In this document: piece after piece, positions 7,156-13,693 of the stretch
Layout: the number at the start of each line of letters is the position of its first letter
Numbering within the stretch: the stretch's first letter is position 1
Origin: Desulfurococcales archaeon
Lineage (GTDB): Archaea > Thermoproteota > Thermoprotei_A > Sulfolobales > WAQK01
Direction: 5' to 3'
Length of the DNA: 18,476 nt
Assembly: GCA_027016915.1 (NCBI GenBank)
Contig: JALURJ010000009.1
Location: forward strand, 1 to 18,476
The notes under the pieces: generated by a model
What the model was told of the DNA's origin: nothing
The model's database searches: none
The model's input: only the letters and a program-made list of their open reading frames with translations
Made by a program: the position numbers and the translations under genes

Positions 7156-7956
7156 GTGGTTCGGGTGTGTAGGGTCCTCTACGTGTCTAACCCAACGGTT
7201 GACCTGCTGGTAGGGCCTGGGTGGCTTAGAAGGGGGGTTGGGGGCCCAGCCTACTATGGTGCATGGGCAGCAGTTGCCATGGGGTGCAGGGAGATCTACT
7301 GTTTAGGGGTAGTGGGCTCTGAGGATGCAAGCTTGATCATCAGCCATTATGGATCTAGGGGTGTGTCGCTCATTGCGCGGGCGGTTGAGGGGTGCTCCAC
7401 CAGGTTCAGGTTAGACTATACCGCCACGCCTCGGAGGGTCGAGCTGGAATGCTGGCCAGGCAGCCTTCCCGGCGACCTTATCGTCGAAATTGTGGATGCC
7501 TTACAGCCAGACATAGTGATTACAAGCCCTGTATACTCTGAAGTCCCGCTGGAAGCTATTAGCCGCATAACGGGTGTTGCCGAGCACCATCTAGTGGATG
7601 TTCAGGGTTTTGTACGGAGCTTTGGGTCAGAGGTTTTCAGCGCTATTGCAGGCTCTGCACCCTACATACACGTGTCCAGCGACGATACTAGAGATGTTGG
7701 TGCCTTGGAGGTGCTCGGTACTGGTAGCGTTGTTGTATATACTAAGGGTCCGGAGGGTGTAGAGTTATTGGTGGGTGGGAAGAGGGTTAGCTACAGCCTT
7801 CCGCGGGTGGTTGAGGCCGACCCTACGGGCAGTGGCGACGTTTTTTCCACGGCCTTCATGATCTCCATCTATAGGGGTCTCGCTCTGGGCGACGCCGTGG
7901 ATAGGGCTATCAGGGTTACGCTTAGCTTCTTGGAGGAGAAGATTGCAGAAGAGTAG
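7156..7956 (+). CDS. PfkB-family (ribokinase-like) carbohydrate or nucleoside kinase
   Basis: ATP-dependent kinase of the ribokinase fold. The C-terminal signature DPTGSGDVFSTAF starts at residue 222, with Asp228 the expected catalytic base; VYTKGPEGVELLV at about 194-206 is the usual strand before it, and the N-terminal GVGGPAYYGAWAAVAMGC matches the substrate-side GG motif. At 266 residues it is shorter than ribokinase, as for several archaeal members that lack part of the lid. The exact substrate (sugar, inositol or nucleoside) cannot be read from the sequence. The start is GTG 7156; GTG 7165 is nearly as good and fits a leaderless start from TTTTAAT. It is divergent from kptA and followed by a short gap, then the convergent EamA gene. 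Confidence 0.88.
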   Translation: MVRVCRVLYVSNPTVDLLVGPGWLRRGVGGPAYYGAWAAVAMGCREIYCLGVVGSEDASLIISHYGSRGVSLIARAVEGCSTRFRLDYTATPRRVELECWPGSLPGDLIVEIVDALQPDIVITSPVYSEVPLEAISRITGVAEHHLVDVQGFVRSFGSEVFSAIAGSAPYIHVSSDDTRDVGALEVLGTGSVVVYTKGPEGVELLVGGKRVSYSLPRVVEADPTGSGDVFSTAFMISIYRGLALGDAVDRAIRVTLSFLEEKIAEE

Positions 7957-8017
7957 CTTTTAGCTATGTCAGGCATATGTTTTGACTATTGGGTCAGACT
8001 TCGGCCTTGTTGGAGAT

Positions 8018-8908
8018 CTAGTCCGTCGAGACGAGGTATACTGCTAGGACGGATGCCAGGGTTGCGGCGAGGTGCCTCTTGCCGGGCTTTTCATCGGCTT
8101 CGCTGAGGAAAATAGTGAAAAATGCCGTGTGTAGCGGGAAAAGGCTTATGAGGACAACGGTGGGTGCCACCTCTATGATGCTCAGCGCTACATATCGTGA
8201 TATCTGCGCAAATGTCACCACGACGCCTCCGAGTGCTACGTAGAGCAGTGCTTTCCGGTCAGCTAGTTGGAACTCCTGTGAGGCGCCCCGCATGTACGCA
8301 TAGGGCGTGACCAGGACTAGTGCCACCAGGTAGGATGCGAAGATGCCTGCCAGGGGTGCGTGGTACTGGGAGCCGCCGTACCTTACCAGGATAGTTGACC
8401 CGGCGAAAGCCACCACGGCGGCTATGGCGGCTAGTATTCCCCTGATCTTGTAGCCGGGCTTTTGATCCCTGGCCGCGCCGCTTGGCTTAGAGCCTGCAAG
8501 GTATACTGCTAACACTGTGAGGGCTAGGGCTCCGGCTATTTTTATTCCCAGCGCTTCACCCAGAAATATCCATGCCAGTATAGCGGAGAGTATAGTTGTA
8601 GGAGTGACTATTATGGAGGCGCTGGTGGCCCCCAGCAAAGTTATGGAGTAATAATACAAGCCTCGCCCGACGACAAAGTTGGTTATGCCAGCGCCAAAGT
8701 AGATGGCCCACCCCTTAGCAGGCAGCCAGAAGAGGTCGCCGCGGAGAAGCGAGGCAGCGAGTAGCAGGGGTGTGCCTAGGACGAGGCTCAACAGCACGCT
8801 CATTGTTGTAGAAACGTCCCGGCTGCCAGCCCTTATCAGGGCGCCGTTGAGGCCGAACAGTATGCCAGCCGTAAACGCTAGTAGTAGGCCGAGAACATTG
8901 CCCTCCAA
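8018..8908 (-). CDS. EamA/DMT-family permease
   Basis: An integral membrane protein of 296 residues with about ten hydrophobic segments in two halves, the normal plan of drug/metabolite transporter proteins. Typical phrases are the start LGLLLAFTAGILFGLNGALI, a first-half end with GATSASIIVTPTTILSAILAWIFLGEAL and a matching second-half end VAPTVVLISLFPLHTAFFTIFL. The first and second halves resemble one another, as expected from the internal duplication of EamA. The substrate is unknown. The start is TTG, with a TATA-like TTTATAT on the minus strand at about 8940-8948 placed just before. It lies 59 bases after the AOR gene on the same strand and could be co-transcribed or have its own promoter. 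It is convergent with the kinase gene across a 61-base gap. Confidence 0.88.
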   Translation of the reverse strand: MEGNVLGLLLAFTAGILFGLNGALIRAGSRDVSTTMSVLLSLVLGTPLLLAASLLRGDLFWLPAKGWAIYFGAGITNFVVGRGLYYYSITLLGATSASIIVTPTTILSAILAWIFLGEALGIKIAGALALTVLAVYLAGSKPSGAARDQKPGYKIRGILAAIAAVVAFAGSTILVRYGGSQYHAPLAGIFASYLVALVLVTPYAYMRGASQEFQLADRKALLYVALGGVVVTFAQISRYVALSIIEVAPTVVLISLFPLHTAFFTIFLSEADEKPGKRHLAATLASVLAVYLVSTD

Positions 8909-8967
8909 CCTGCCGGTCCCCGGAGTAGGGTTGGGGAGAAGGATATAAATGGTTTGATAGCGAACCT

Positions 8968-10743
8968 CTACTCACTGCTTGCCAGGTCAGCTATCCTCCT
9001 AGCAAAGTGGTTCAGAGCCCTCCTAATGTATTCTGGGCTCAGCCTTCCATAGGGCGTGGGGGTCTCGAATATTCTCGGCGGAGGCTCTAGCCCCGCTGGG
9101 TCGAAGCCCTCCCTGAGTTTCAGCCTGTACTTCTCCCTGTATATCCTCCAGCCCAGCTCTTCTAGCTCCTTATCGCCGAGCTCTATGCCCAGCGGCTTCA
9201 GCGCCTTCGTTACAGTCTCCGGCCTATATATGCCTCTAGCGAAGAAACACACGACGAGGCTTGACAGCACCTGACGCCATGCTTCCTCGGCCATCAGTCT
9301 CTCCACGGTCTCCTCGGGCTCCAGGGGCTTGCCTTGGGTTTTGTAGACTTTCTGATCGAGCGAGTAGCCTGCATTGTCCAGGTGGCTGTGCCTGGCCCCT
9401 ATAAGGTAGCCTATGTGGGCTGCCGGGCCCGTATGGTAGCCTGGCATCTCGTTGCCGCCGAAAACTAGTGCGAACTCCTTGCCACCATACTTCTCGGCTG
9501 CGTGGAGAACCCCCTGTGCGAGGACCCTGTAGAACTCGTTGGGCTGGGACACTATTTTCTCCACAGCATCAACGTAGGCGTCGGAGTCTCCCCATCTTAG
9601 CTTGACGATGGTCTCATTTTCCGAGATTATTCCTCGCTCCAGGGCCTCGGTGGCCCAGGCCAGCGCTACGCCCGTGCTCATAGCGTCCAGCCCTGCCGCC
9701 TCGACCACGTCTATTAGTTTGAGGAGGCCCTCTGTGTCTCCTATACCGAGCATTGTTCCTAGAGCGTATATGGGCTCATAGTCGTAGGAGACGAAGCTGG
9801 TTTTGTAGAAATACGGTTCATCAGCGTAGGGCTCCCTAAGGGCTGCCACGTGTATGCAGGCTACAGGGCAGTGGCTGCATGCAGTCCTTCTAGCCAGGTG
9901 TTTGGCGGCCATGGCTTCGCCGCTAATCTTGTCGGCCTCCTCGAACCTGGCCTGGGATAGGTTCCTGGTGGGCAGCGCGCCCAGGGCGTTTAGGGGTGCA
10001 ACGTTGACGGGCGTCCCTATGTCGTGGTATTTCTTCATTAGGTCCGACCTGGTGGCGGCGTCGTATATTTCCTGGTATACCTGCCTGTAGAGGGATTTCT
10101 GGGCTACGGGTATGGTTTGTTTGCCCATCACAACCAAGGCCTTGAGCCTCTTCGAGCCAAACACAGCGCCGAGGCCTAGTCGGCCGAAATGCCTGTAGGT
10201 CTCGGTGATCACAGTGGCGTAACGTACCAAGTTTTCTCCTGCCCTGCCTATCCTCATTATTGTTCTAAGCCCCGCGCCTGGCTCCGCCTCTCTAATTATT
10301 CTACCCACAGTGTAGCTGCTTCTTATGCCCCAAAGGGTCCTGGCGTTTCTGAAGTATACCTTGCCGCCATGAATGGAGACGTATACCGGGTGCTCGCTGA
10401 CCCCCTTAATCACAACGGCTCCTAGCCCGGCTAGCCTTATAGCTGCCGCGCTTCTTCCACCGGCGTGGCTTTCGCCCAGATTACCTGTGAGGGGGCTCTT
10501 GAACACCGCTACGGTCTTGGAGGCTAGAGGGTAGAGGGCTGTAAGCGGCCCTACGGCGAAGACTATAACGTTGTCGGGGCCTAAGGGGTCGGCTCCGCGG
10601 GGCAGCTCCTCCTCGAGGAGCTTTACGGCGACACCCGTGCCGCCCAGGTACTTCTCGAAGAGGTCTGCGCGGTCCTCGACCCAGTATTTCTTCCTGGTAA
10701 GGTCGATATACAGGACTCGTGAAAGAGGGTCGTGTGGCATCAC
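8968..10743 (-). CDS. Aldehyde ferredoxin oxidoreductase family tungsten enzyme
   Basis: AOR-family proteins oxidise aldehydes to acids with ferredoxin as acceptor, using a tungstopterin and one [4Fe-4S] cluster. At 591 residues the length is typical. The N-terminal domain shows RVLYIDLTRKKYWVED and KYLGGTGVAVKLL, then SPLTGNLGESHAGGRSAAAI near the cofactor. Cluster ligands are Cys289, Cys292 and Cys296 (ACSHCPVAC) and Cys499 in VVCFFARG, with the same spacing as in Pyrococcus AOR. GYHTGPAAHIGYLIGARHSH lies in the active-site region. Which subfamily (AOR, FOR, GAPOR, WOR) is not settled. The start is GTG 10743 or ATG 10740 behind GGAGGTG; GTG gives a 4-base overlap with the ferredoxin gene, ATG a 1-base overlap. 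Translational coupling with the Fe-S subunit is likely. Confidence 0.95.
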   Translation of the reverse strand: MMPHDPLSRVLYIDLTRKKYWVEDRADLFEKYLGGTGVAVKLLEEELPRGADPLGPDNVIVFAVGPLTALYPLASKTVAVFKSPLTGNLGESHAGGRSAAAIRLAGLGAVVIKGVSEHPVYVSIHGGKVYFRNARTLWGIRSSYTVGRIIREAEPGAGLRTIMRIGRAGENLVRYATVITETYRHFGRLGLGAVFGSKRLKALVVMGKQTIPVAQKSLYRQVYQEIYDAATRSDLMKKYHDIGTPVNVAPLNALGALPTRNLSQARFEEADKISGEAMAAKHLARRTACSHCPVACIHVAALREPYADEPYFYKTSFVSYDYEPIYALGTMLGIGDTEGLLKLIDVVEAAGLDAMSTGVALAWATEALERGIISENETIVKLRWGDSDAYVDAVEKIVSQPNEFYRVLAQGVLHAAEKYGGKEFALVFGGNEMPGYHTGPAAHIGYLIGARHSHLDNAGYSLDQKVYKTQGKPLEPEETVERLMAEEAWRQVLSSLVVCFFARGIYRPETVTKALKPLGIELGDKELEELGWRIYREKYRLKLREGFDPAGLEPPPRIFETPTPYGRLSPEYIRRALNHFARRIADLASSE

Positions 10744-11147
10744 GCCGCCACCTCCTCAAGGGCCAGTACTCCGTGGGGGCAGAAGTTGACACAGTATCCG
10801 CAGTGTACGCAGATGTTAGGCTTGTTGGCTCTCTCGTCCCAGAACACCGCACCTATTATGCAGGCGTCCCTGCAGTGGCCGCAGCCCGTACACCTGTTGG
10901 GGTCCAGCAGCACACCCCCACCCCTCCTGACCCTCAAGGCGTCCTCGGGGCAGACGGCGGCGCAAGGGGGGTCTCTGCAAGCCCTGCACACCACCACCGT
11001 GAACCCCCTCTCCACGCCGCCGATGCTCCGGATCAGTATGGCCGACCTTTCAAGCCCGCCGTCGCCGAACCTCCTAGCACAGGCGAACATGCAGAGCTGG
11101 CAACCAACACACCGCTCCGAGTCTACCACGGATAAACGGCTAGGCAT
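10740..11147 (-). CDS. Four-cluster ferredoxin-like electron-transfer subunit for AOR
   Basis: A 135-residue iron-sulfur protein with sixteen cysteines in four groups: CVGCQLCMFAC (from residue 13), CRACRDPPCAAVC, CTGCGHCRDAC and CVHCGYCVNFCP. This is the plan of DmsB/HycB-like and AorB-type subunits with up to four [4Fe-4S] clusters. It should take electrons from the downstream AOR and pass them to a soluble carrier or a membrane partner. The stop codon overlaps the AOR start. The start is ATG 11147; no ribosome site is present. Instead a short hairpin AGGGGCGACCCCT lies one base before the ATG in the minus-strand leader, and a TATA-like TTATATATC at about 11188-11196 would give a leader of about 18 nt. 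Confidence 0.92.
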   Translation of the reverse strand: MPSRLSVVDSERCVGCQLCMFACARRFGDGGLERSAILIRSIGGVERGFTVVVCRACRDPPCAAVCPEDALRVRRGGGVLLDPNRCTGCGHCRDACIIGAVFWDERANKPNICVHCGYCVNFCPHGVLALEEVAA

Positions 11148-11286
11148 TAGGGGTCGCCCCTTGACTCTCGAAAGTTACAAGGGCGTGATATATAATTACG
11201 CCTTCCCTTTGCAGGCCTGCTACCGTGTAGCGCTTAGGGCGAAGAGCTTATGGAGAATCGGATACTGTAACCTACTGGGTGCAAGT
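11148..11286. promoter_or_regulatory. Divergent promoter with symmetric TATA region
   Basis: The shared AT-rich core TGATATATAATTA (11186-11198) lies within an imperfect 25-bp dyad centred on 11192, with arms GGCGT (11182-11186) and ACGCC (11198-11202). It can serve as TATA box in both directions, for the ferredoxin-AOR operon and for the dehydrogenase. On the plus strand the predicted transcript would have a leader of about 70 nt, which includes a perfect palindrome GCAGGCCTGC at 11211-11220 around the expected start. Confidence 0.5.
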
Positions 11287-12171
11287 TTGGGAGGATGTAT
11301 AGGCATAATTGGCCTGGGACGTATGGGTTCAGCTTTTGCCAGGAGATGCCTAAGCCTAGGCTTGAAGGTCGTGGCGTGGAACCGTACGCCGGAGAAGATC
11401 GAGAAGCTGCAAGGCGTTGAGCCGGCCAGCACGCCGAGAGAGGTTGCCGAGAAGTGTGGAGTGGTCCACATCTTCGTCGCCGATGACGAGGCGTCCCGCT
11501 CGGTGCTTAGAGGCCCTGAAGGCGTCTTCGCAGCCTTGAGGAGCGAGCTCATAGTGGCTAACCACACCACTGTTACGCCGGCTCACAGCCTTGAGATGTA
11601 TAGGGCGGCCGAGGAACTGGGCACTATTTATCTGGACGCCCCGGTGGTGGGGGGCCCGGCTCAGGCACGCCTGGGCCAGCTACTAGTACTGGTTTCAGGC
11701 AGCAGGGAAGCGTATGAGAAGGCGTTGCCGCTCCTCAAGAACCTGGGAGACACCGTGATGTACGTGGGCAGGGTCCCCACAGCTACTGTGATCAAGCTGG
11801 CCATAAACTCGATGTTCTTCATATCCGCCCAGACGCTCTCCGAGGCCATGGCTCTGGCCTCTGCCTGGGGTGTTGATCTAGAGGTTCTGAGGGAAGCGGC
11901 GTCCAGGACTTGGCTGAAGACCCTGTTTGACAAGTACTATGAGAGGATGCTGTCCAAGGATAGGCCGCCCAGCTTCACTATCAGGCTCGCAGCCAAGGAT
12001 CTTGCGTATGCCGAGCAGGCGGGATATATGCGGAACACGCCGCTTCCACTGGTCTCAACGGCGCTCCAGACATACCTTGAAGCGTCACGGCGCGGCTACG
12101 GGTCCAGCGACTATTCAAGAATAGCCTGGCACATCCTAGGGAAAGAGCCCGGCGCCAGCGGGGAAGGCTGA
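11287..12171 (+). CDS. Beta-hydroxyacid dehydrogenase (3-hydroxyisobutyrate dehydrogenase family)
   Basis: NAD(P)-dependent oxidoreductase that interconverts a 3-hydroxyacid and its oxo form, or reduces a semialdehyde. The Rossmann motif GIIGLGRMG occupies residues 6-14. DAPVVGGPAQARLGQLLVLV is the substrate-binding block, and the catalytic Lys170 with Asn174 lies in IKLAINSMF. The C-terminal helical domain has RLAAKDLAYA, the usual KDL motif. At 294 residues it matches the family. WNRTPEK after the second strand lacks an acidic residue and has Arg at the site that often selects NADP, a hint only. The frame stays open far upstream but overlaps the ferredoxin gene; TTG 11287 follows GGGTG at 11277-11281 and is the natural family start. 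Substrate not assigned. Divergence from the AOR operon suggests shared control of aldehyde or semialdehyde metabolism. Confidence 0.9.
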   Translation: MGGCIGIIGLGRMGSAFARRCLSLGLKVVAWNRTPEKIEKLQGVEPASTPREVAEKCGVVHIFVADDEASRSVLRGPEGVFAALRSELIVANHTTVTPAHSLEMYRAAEELGTIYLDAPVVGGPAQARLGQLLVLVSGSREAYEKALPLLKNLGDTVMYVGRVPTATVIKLAINSMFFISAQTLSEAMALASAWGVDLEVLREAASRTWLKTLFDKYYERMLSKDRPPSFTIRLAAKDLAYAEQAGYMRNTPLPLVSTALQTYLEASRRGYGSSDYSRIAWHILGKEPGASGEG

Positions 12172-12256
12172 GCATCCAGGCAGAGAGGTGGGGGCGCGGT
12201 TTAGCGAACCTATTTATTAGCTGCCGCCAATCTAGGTCCTGGAGGAGGTGGGTATA

Positions 12257-12736
12257 GTGTCGACGCCTGGAAGCGGCAAGTCCAAGGAATTAAAGATAGT
12301 TACCAGGCATGTTGTAACTCTTGATCAGATCCGTGAGGATAAAAACAAGCTTATGCTGCTCCACGCCATTAAGGTGTATGGAGAGATCACTGAGAAGGCC
12401 CTGCAGCACCTCATTCACGAACTCCAGCAGTCCGGCGTCGAGATGGGCTACGACTTCATAATGATCGGGAACACACCGTCGAGTAAGAGGCTTAGAGAGG
12501 ACGTTGTGGCTCTCCTCTACGTAGGCCTCCTAGAGACGAACCCCAAGAATAAGAAGCTACGCCTCACCAGCATGGCTGAATCCGAATTCCTATCCCAGGT
12601 AAGCCTGCCCGAGGAGGAGGCTAAGAAAATATCGGACGCGGTGGAGCAAGCGAGAGCCAAGATCTCCGCGATCGACGCCGAAGTGGAGCTGGCAACCATG
12701 CTGGAAAGGCGTGGCCGCAGGAGGAGAAGATTTTAA
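12257..12736 (+). CDS. Small winged-helix-like protein with basic tail, function unknown
   Basis: A 159-residue protein, family not recognised. Residues about 28-105 read like a winged helix: KLMLLHAIKVYGEITEKAL, a middle region with MGYDFIMIGNT, then KRLREDVVALLYVGLLETN and a wing KKLRLTSMAESEF. A charged, probably coiled helix follows (about 110-148), ending in ERRGRRRRRF, a strongly basic tail suited to nucleic acid contact. I chose GTG 12257: the GTG at 12248 lies inside GGAGGTG (12244-12250), which stands 6 nt before 12257. TATTTATTA at about 12211-12219 is a good TATA box for a start around 12240, just before the ribosome site. A chromatin or transcription role is only an inference. Confidence 0.75.
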   Translation: MSTPGSGKSKELKIVTRHVVTLDQIREDKNKLMLLHAIKVYGEITEKALQHLIHELQQSGVEMGYDFIMIGNTPSSKRLREDVVALLYVGLLETNPKNKKLRLTSMAESEFLSQVSLPEEEAKKISDAVEQARAKISAIDAEVELATMLERRGRRRRRF

Positions 12737-12801
12737 GGGTAGCCCTGACGCTTGGGGCGTTGTTTGCAGCCAGTATTTTAGGATAGCGGGATACCTGGGT
12801 T

Positions 12802-12840
12802 GGGGAACGGACGCGTGTCCGCTCCTCCCTTCTATAGTCT
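12802..12840. terminator. Candidate hairpin terminator between convergent genes
   Basis: CGGAC (12808-12812) pairs with GTCCG (12817-12821) around the loop GCGT. Beyond one A/C mismatch the stem extends with GGGGA/TCCTC to about 12802-12827. A T-rich stretch CTTCTATAGTCTTTG follows. It sits in the 110-base gap between two genes that end facing each other. Confidence 0.4.
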
Positions 12841-12846
12841 TTGATT

Positions 12847-13266
12847 CTAGATGGTCGTTGTGGGCAGGACTCGTTTACCCCTCTTGTCTTCGCCCTCTCC
12901 CTGCTTCCCCCAAACCACGAGCGGGTTTAGGGTCCCCTCCTTGGCCAGCTTCTCGAAGTGCTGTCTGAACCCGCTTGTATGCCTTATGTCTAGCTCCAGG
13001 ATGATCTGGAGGGCCTTAAGCGTGTTCTCCCAGACGTCGAGCAGCATCTCTCTGGGCAGGTGGCTTATGATTACCGGGTCCTGGAGCCACTGGTCGAAAG
13101 CTTTGAGGGTTCTGATGATGTGTTGGAATGCTGCCCTGCTGGCCACTATGAGGTCTAGTCTGTCGGCGTCTTTTAGCCTGGCGTCGGCGTCCCTGAATAT
13201 TTCCAGCATTTTCTTCTGCATTTTCACCCACTCGTCAAGGTTTCCCGGAAACCCTACGGTGCTCAC
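12847..13266 (-). CDS. Conserved archaeal helical protein, DUF2153-like
   Basis: An all-alpha soluble protein of 139 residues, resembling what I recall of the crenarchaeal DUF2153 family (LDEWVKMQKKML, DADRLDLIVASRAAFQHIIR and KAFDQWLQDP are the recognisable blocks). Function is unknown for that family. No membrane segment, metal site or nucleotide motif is seen. The C-terminus is a Lys/Gly-rich tail. I chose GTG 13266: GGGTGA (13277-13272) stands 5 nt before it and covers the alternative GTG 13275. On the minus strand TTTATTA at about 13304-13310 is a TATA candidate, so the gene may have its own promoter although it lies 52 bases behind the Trm112-like gene on the same strand. Confidence 0.75.
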   Translation of the reverse strand: MSTVGFPGNLDEWVKMQKKMLEIFRDADARLKDADRLDLIVASRAAFQHIIRTLKAFDQWLQDPVIISHLPREMLLDVWENTLKALQIILELDIRHTSGFRQHFEKLAKEGTLNPLVVWGKQGEGEDKRGKRVLPTTTI

Positions 13267-13318
13267 GGTGTTCACCCTTGGGGGTTGATCGGGGTGCGGG
13301 GCTAATAAATCAAGCAGG

Positions 13319-13693
13319 CTAGTCCAGAACCTTTGATCTTAGCTCCTCCGGCATCTTGTCTGCATGCTTCTCTAGGGCCTTGCGGTACTGTTTATCGCTT
13401 CTCAGAGGGTGGCCGGGTGGTAGCATGCGGGGTATAGAGTCTATTATTGGGTACCAGGCGCCGCAGGAGGTGCACGCTAGGAGGCCCGTGATTATGTCCC
13501 GCTTCACGCACTCGTCGCAGGGCGTTTCACCCACCTTGCTCACCTCTCCGCCCTTGTAGGCGCAGTAGAGCTCGCAGAGTGGGGGATTGCCTGGGACCTT
13601 TACGTCTTCCCTGGCCTCCTCGAAGATGTGGAGCTGTAGCGGGAAGTGGCGGCAGCTGGGGCAGGCTAGTAGGTCTAGGAGTCTCAGCCTCAT
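13319..13693 (-). CDS. Trm112-like zinc-binding protein
   Basis: A 124-residue protein with the Trm112p (PF03966) pattern: LLACPSC near the start and LLACTSCGAWYPIIDSIPRM later. The first Cys pair is 11/14, the second 74/77. Between them an insert carries two more pairs (Cys40/Cys44 and Cys59/Cys62), so a second metal site is possible. Trm112 proteins bind and activate SAM-dependent methyltransferases acting on tRNA, rRNA and release factors, in eukaryotes and in haloarchaea. No methyltransferase gene is adjacent. The start ATG overlaps the stop of the phosphohexomutase gene as ATGA, so the two are co-transcribed and probably coupled in translation. The link to sugar metabolism is positional only. 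Confidence 0.82.
   Translation of the reverse strand: MRLRLLDLLACPSCRHFPLQLHIFEEAREDVKVPGNPPLCELYCAYKGGEVSKVGETPCDECVKRDIITGLLACTSCGAWYPIIDSIPRMLPPGHPLRSDKQYRKALEKHADKMPEELRSKVLD

Noticed and set aside
10719..11286. Long open frames on the plus strand opposite the ferredoxin gene, including an N-terminal extension of the dehydrogenase
   Set aside because: They are antisense to a gene with sixteen ordered cysteines, and the dehydrogenase family starts at the Rossmann motif near 11287.
12737..12846. Possible tRNA or structured RNA in the convergent gap
   Set aside because: Only one hairpin is present; no TPsiC-like GGTTCGA, no CCA-side acceptor pairing and no cloverleaf arms were found.
12851..13288. 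145-residue plus-strand frame opposite the DUF2153-like gene
   Set aside because: Ser/Leu-rich composition typical of antisense translation, no ribosome site, and the minus-strand protein shows recognisable conserved blocks.
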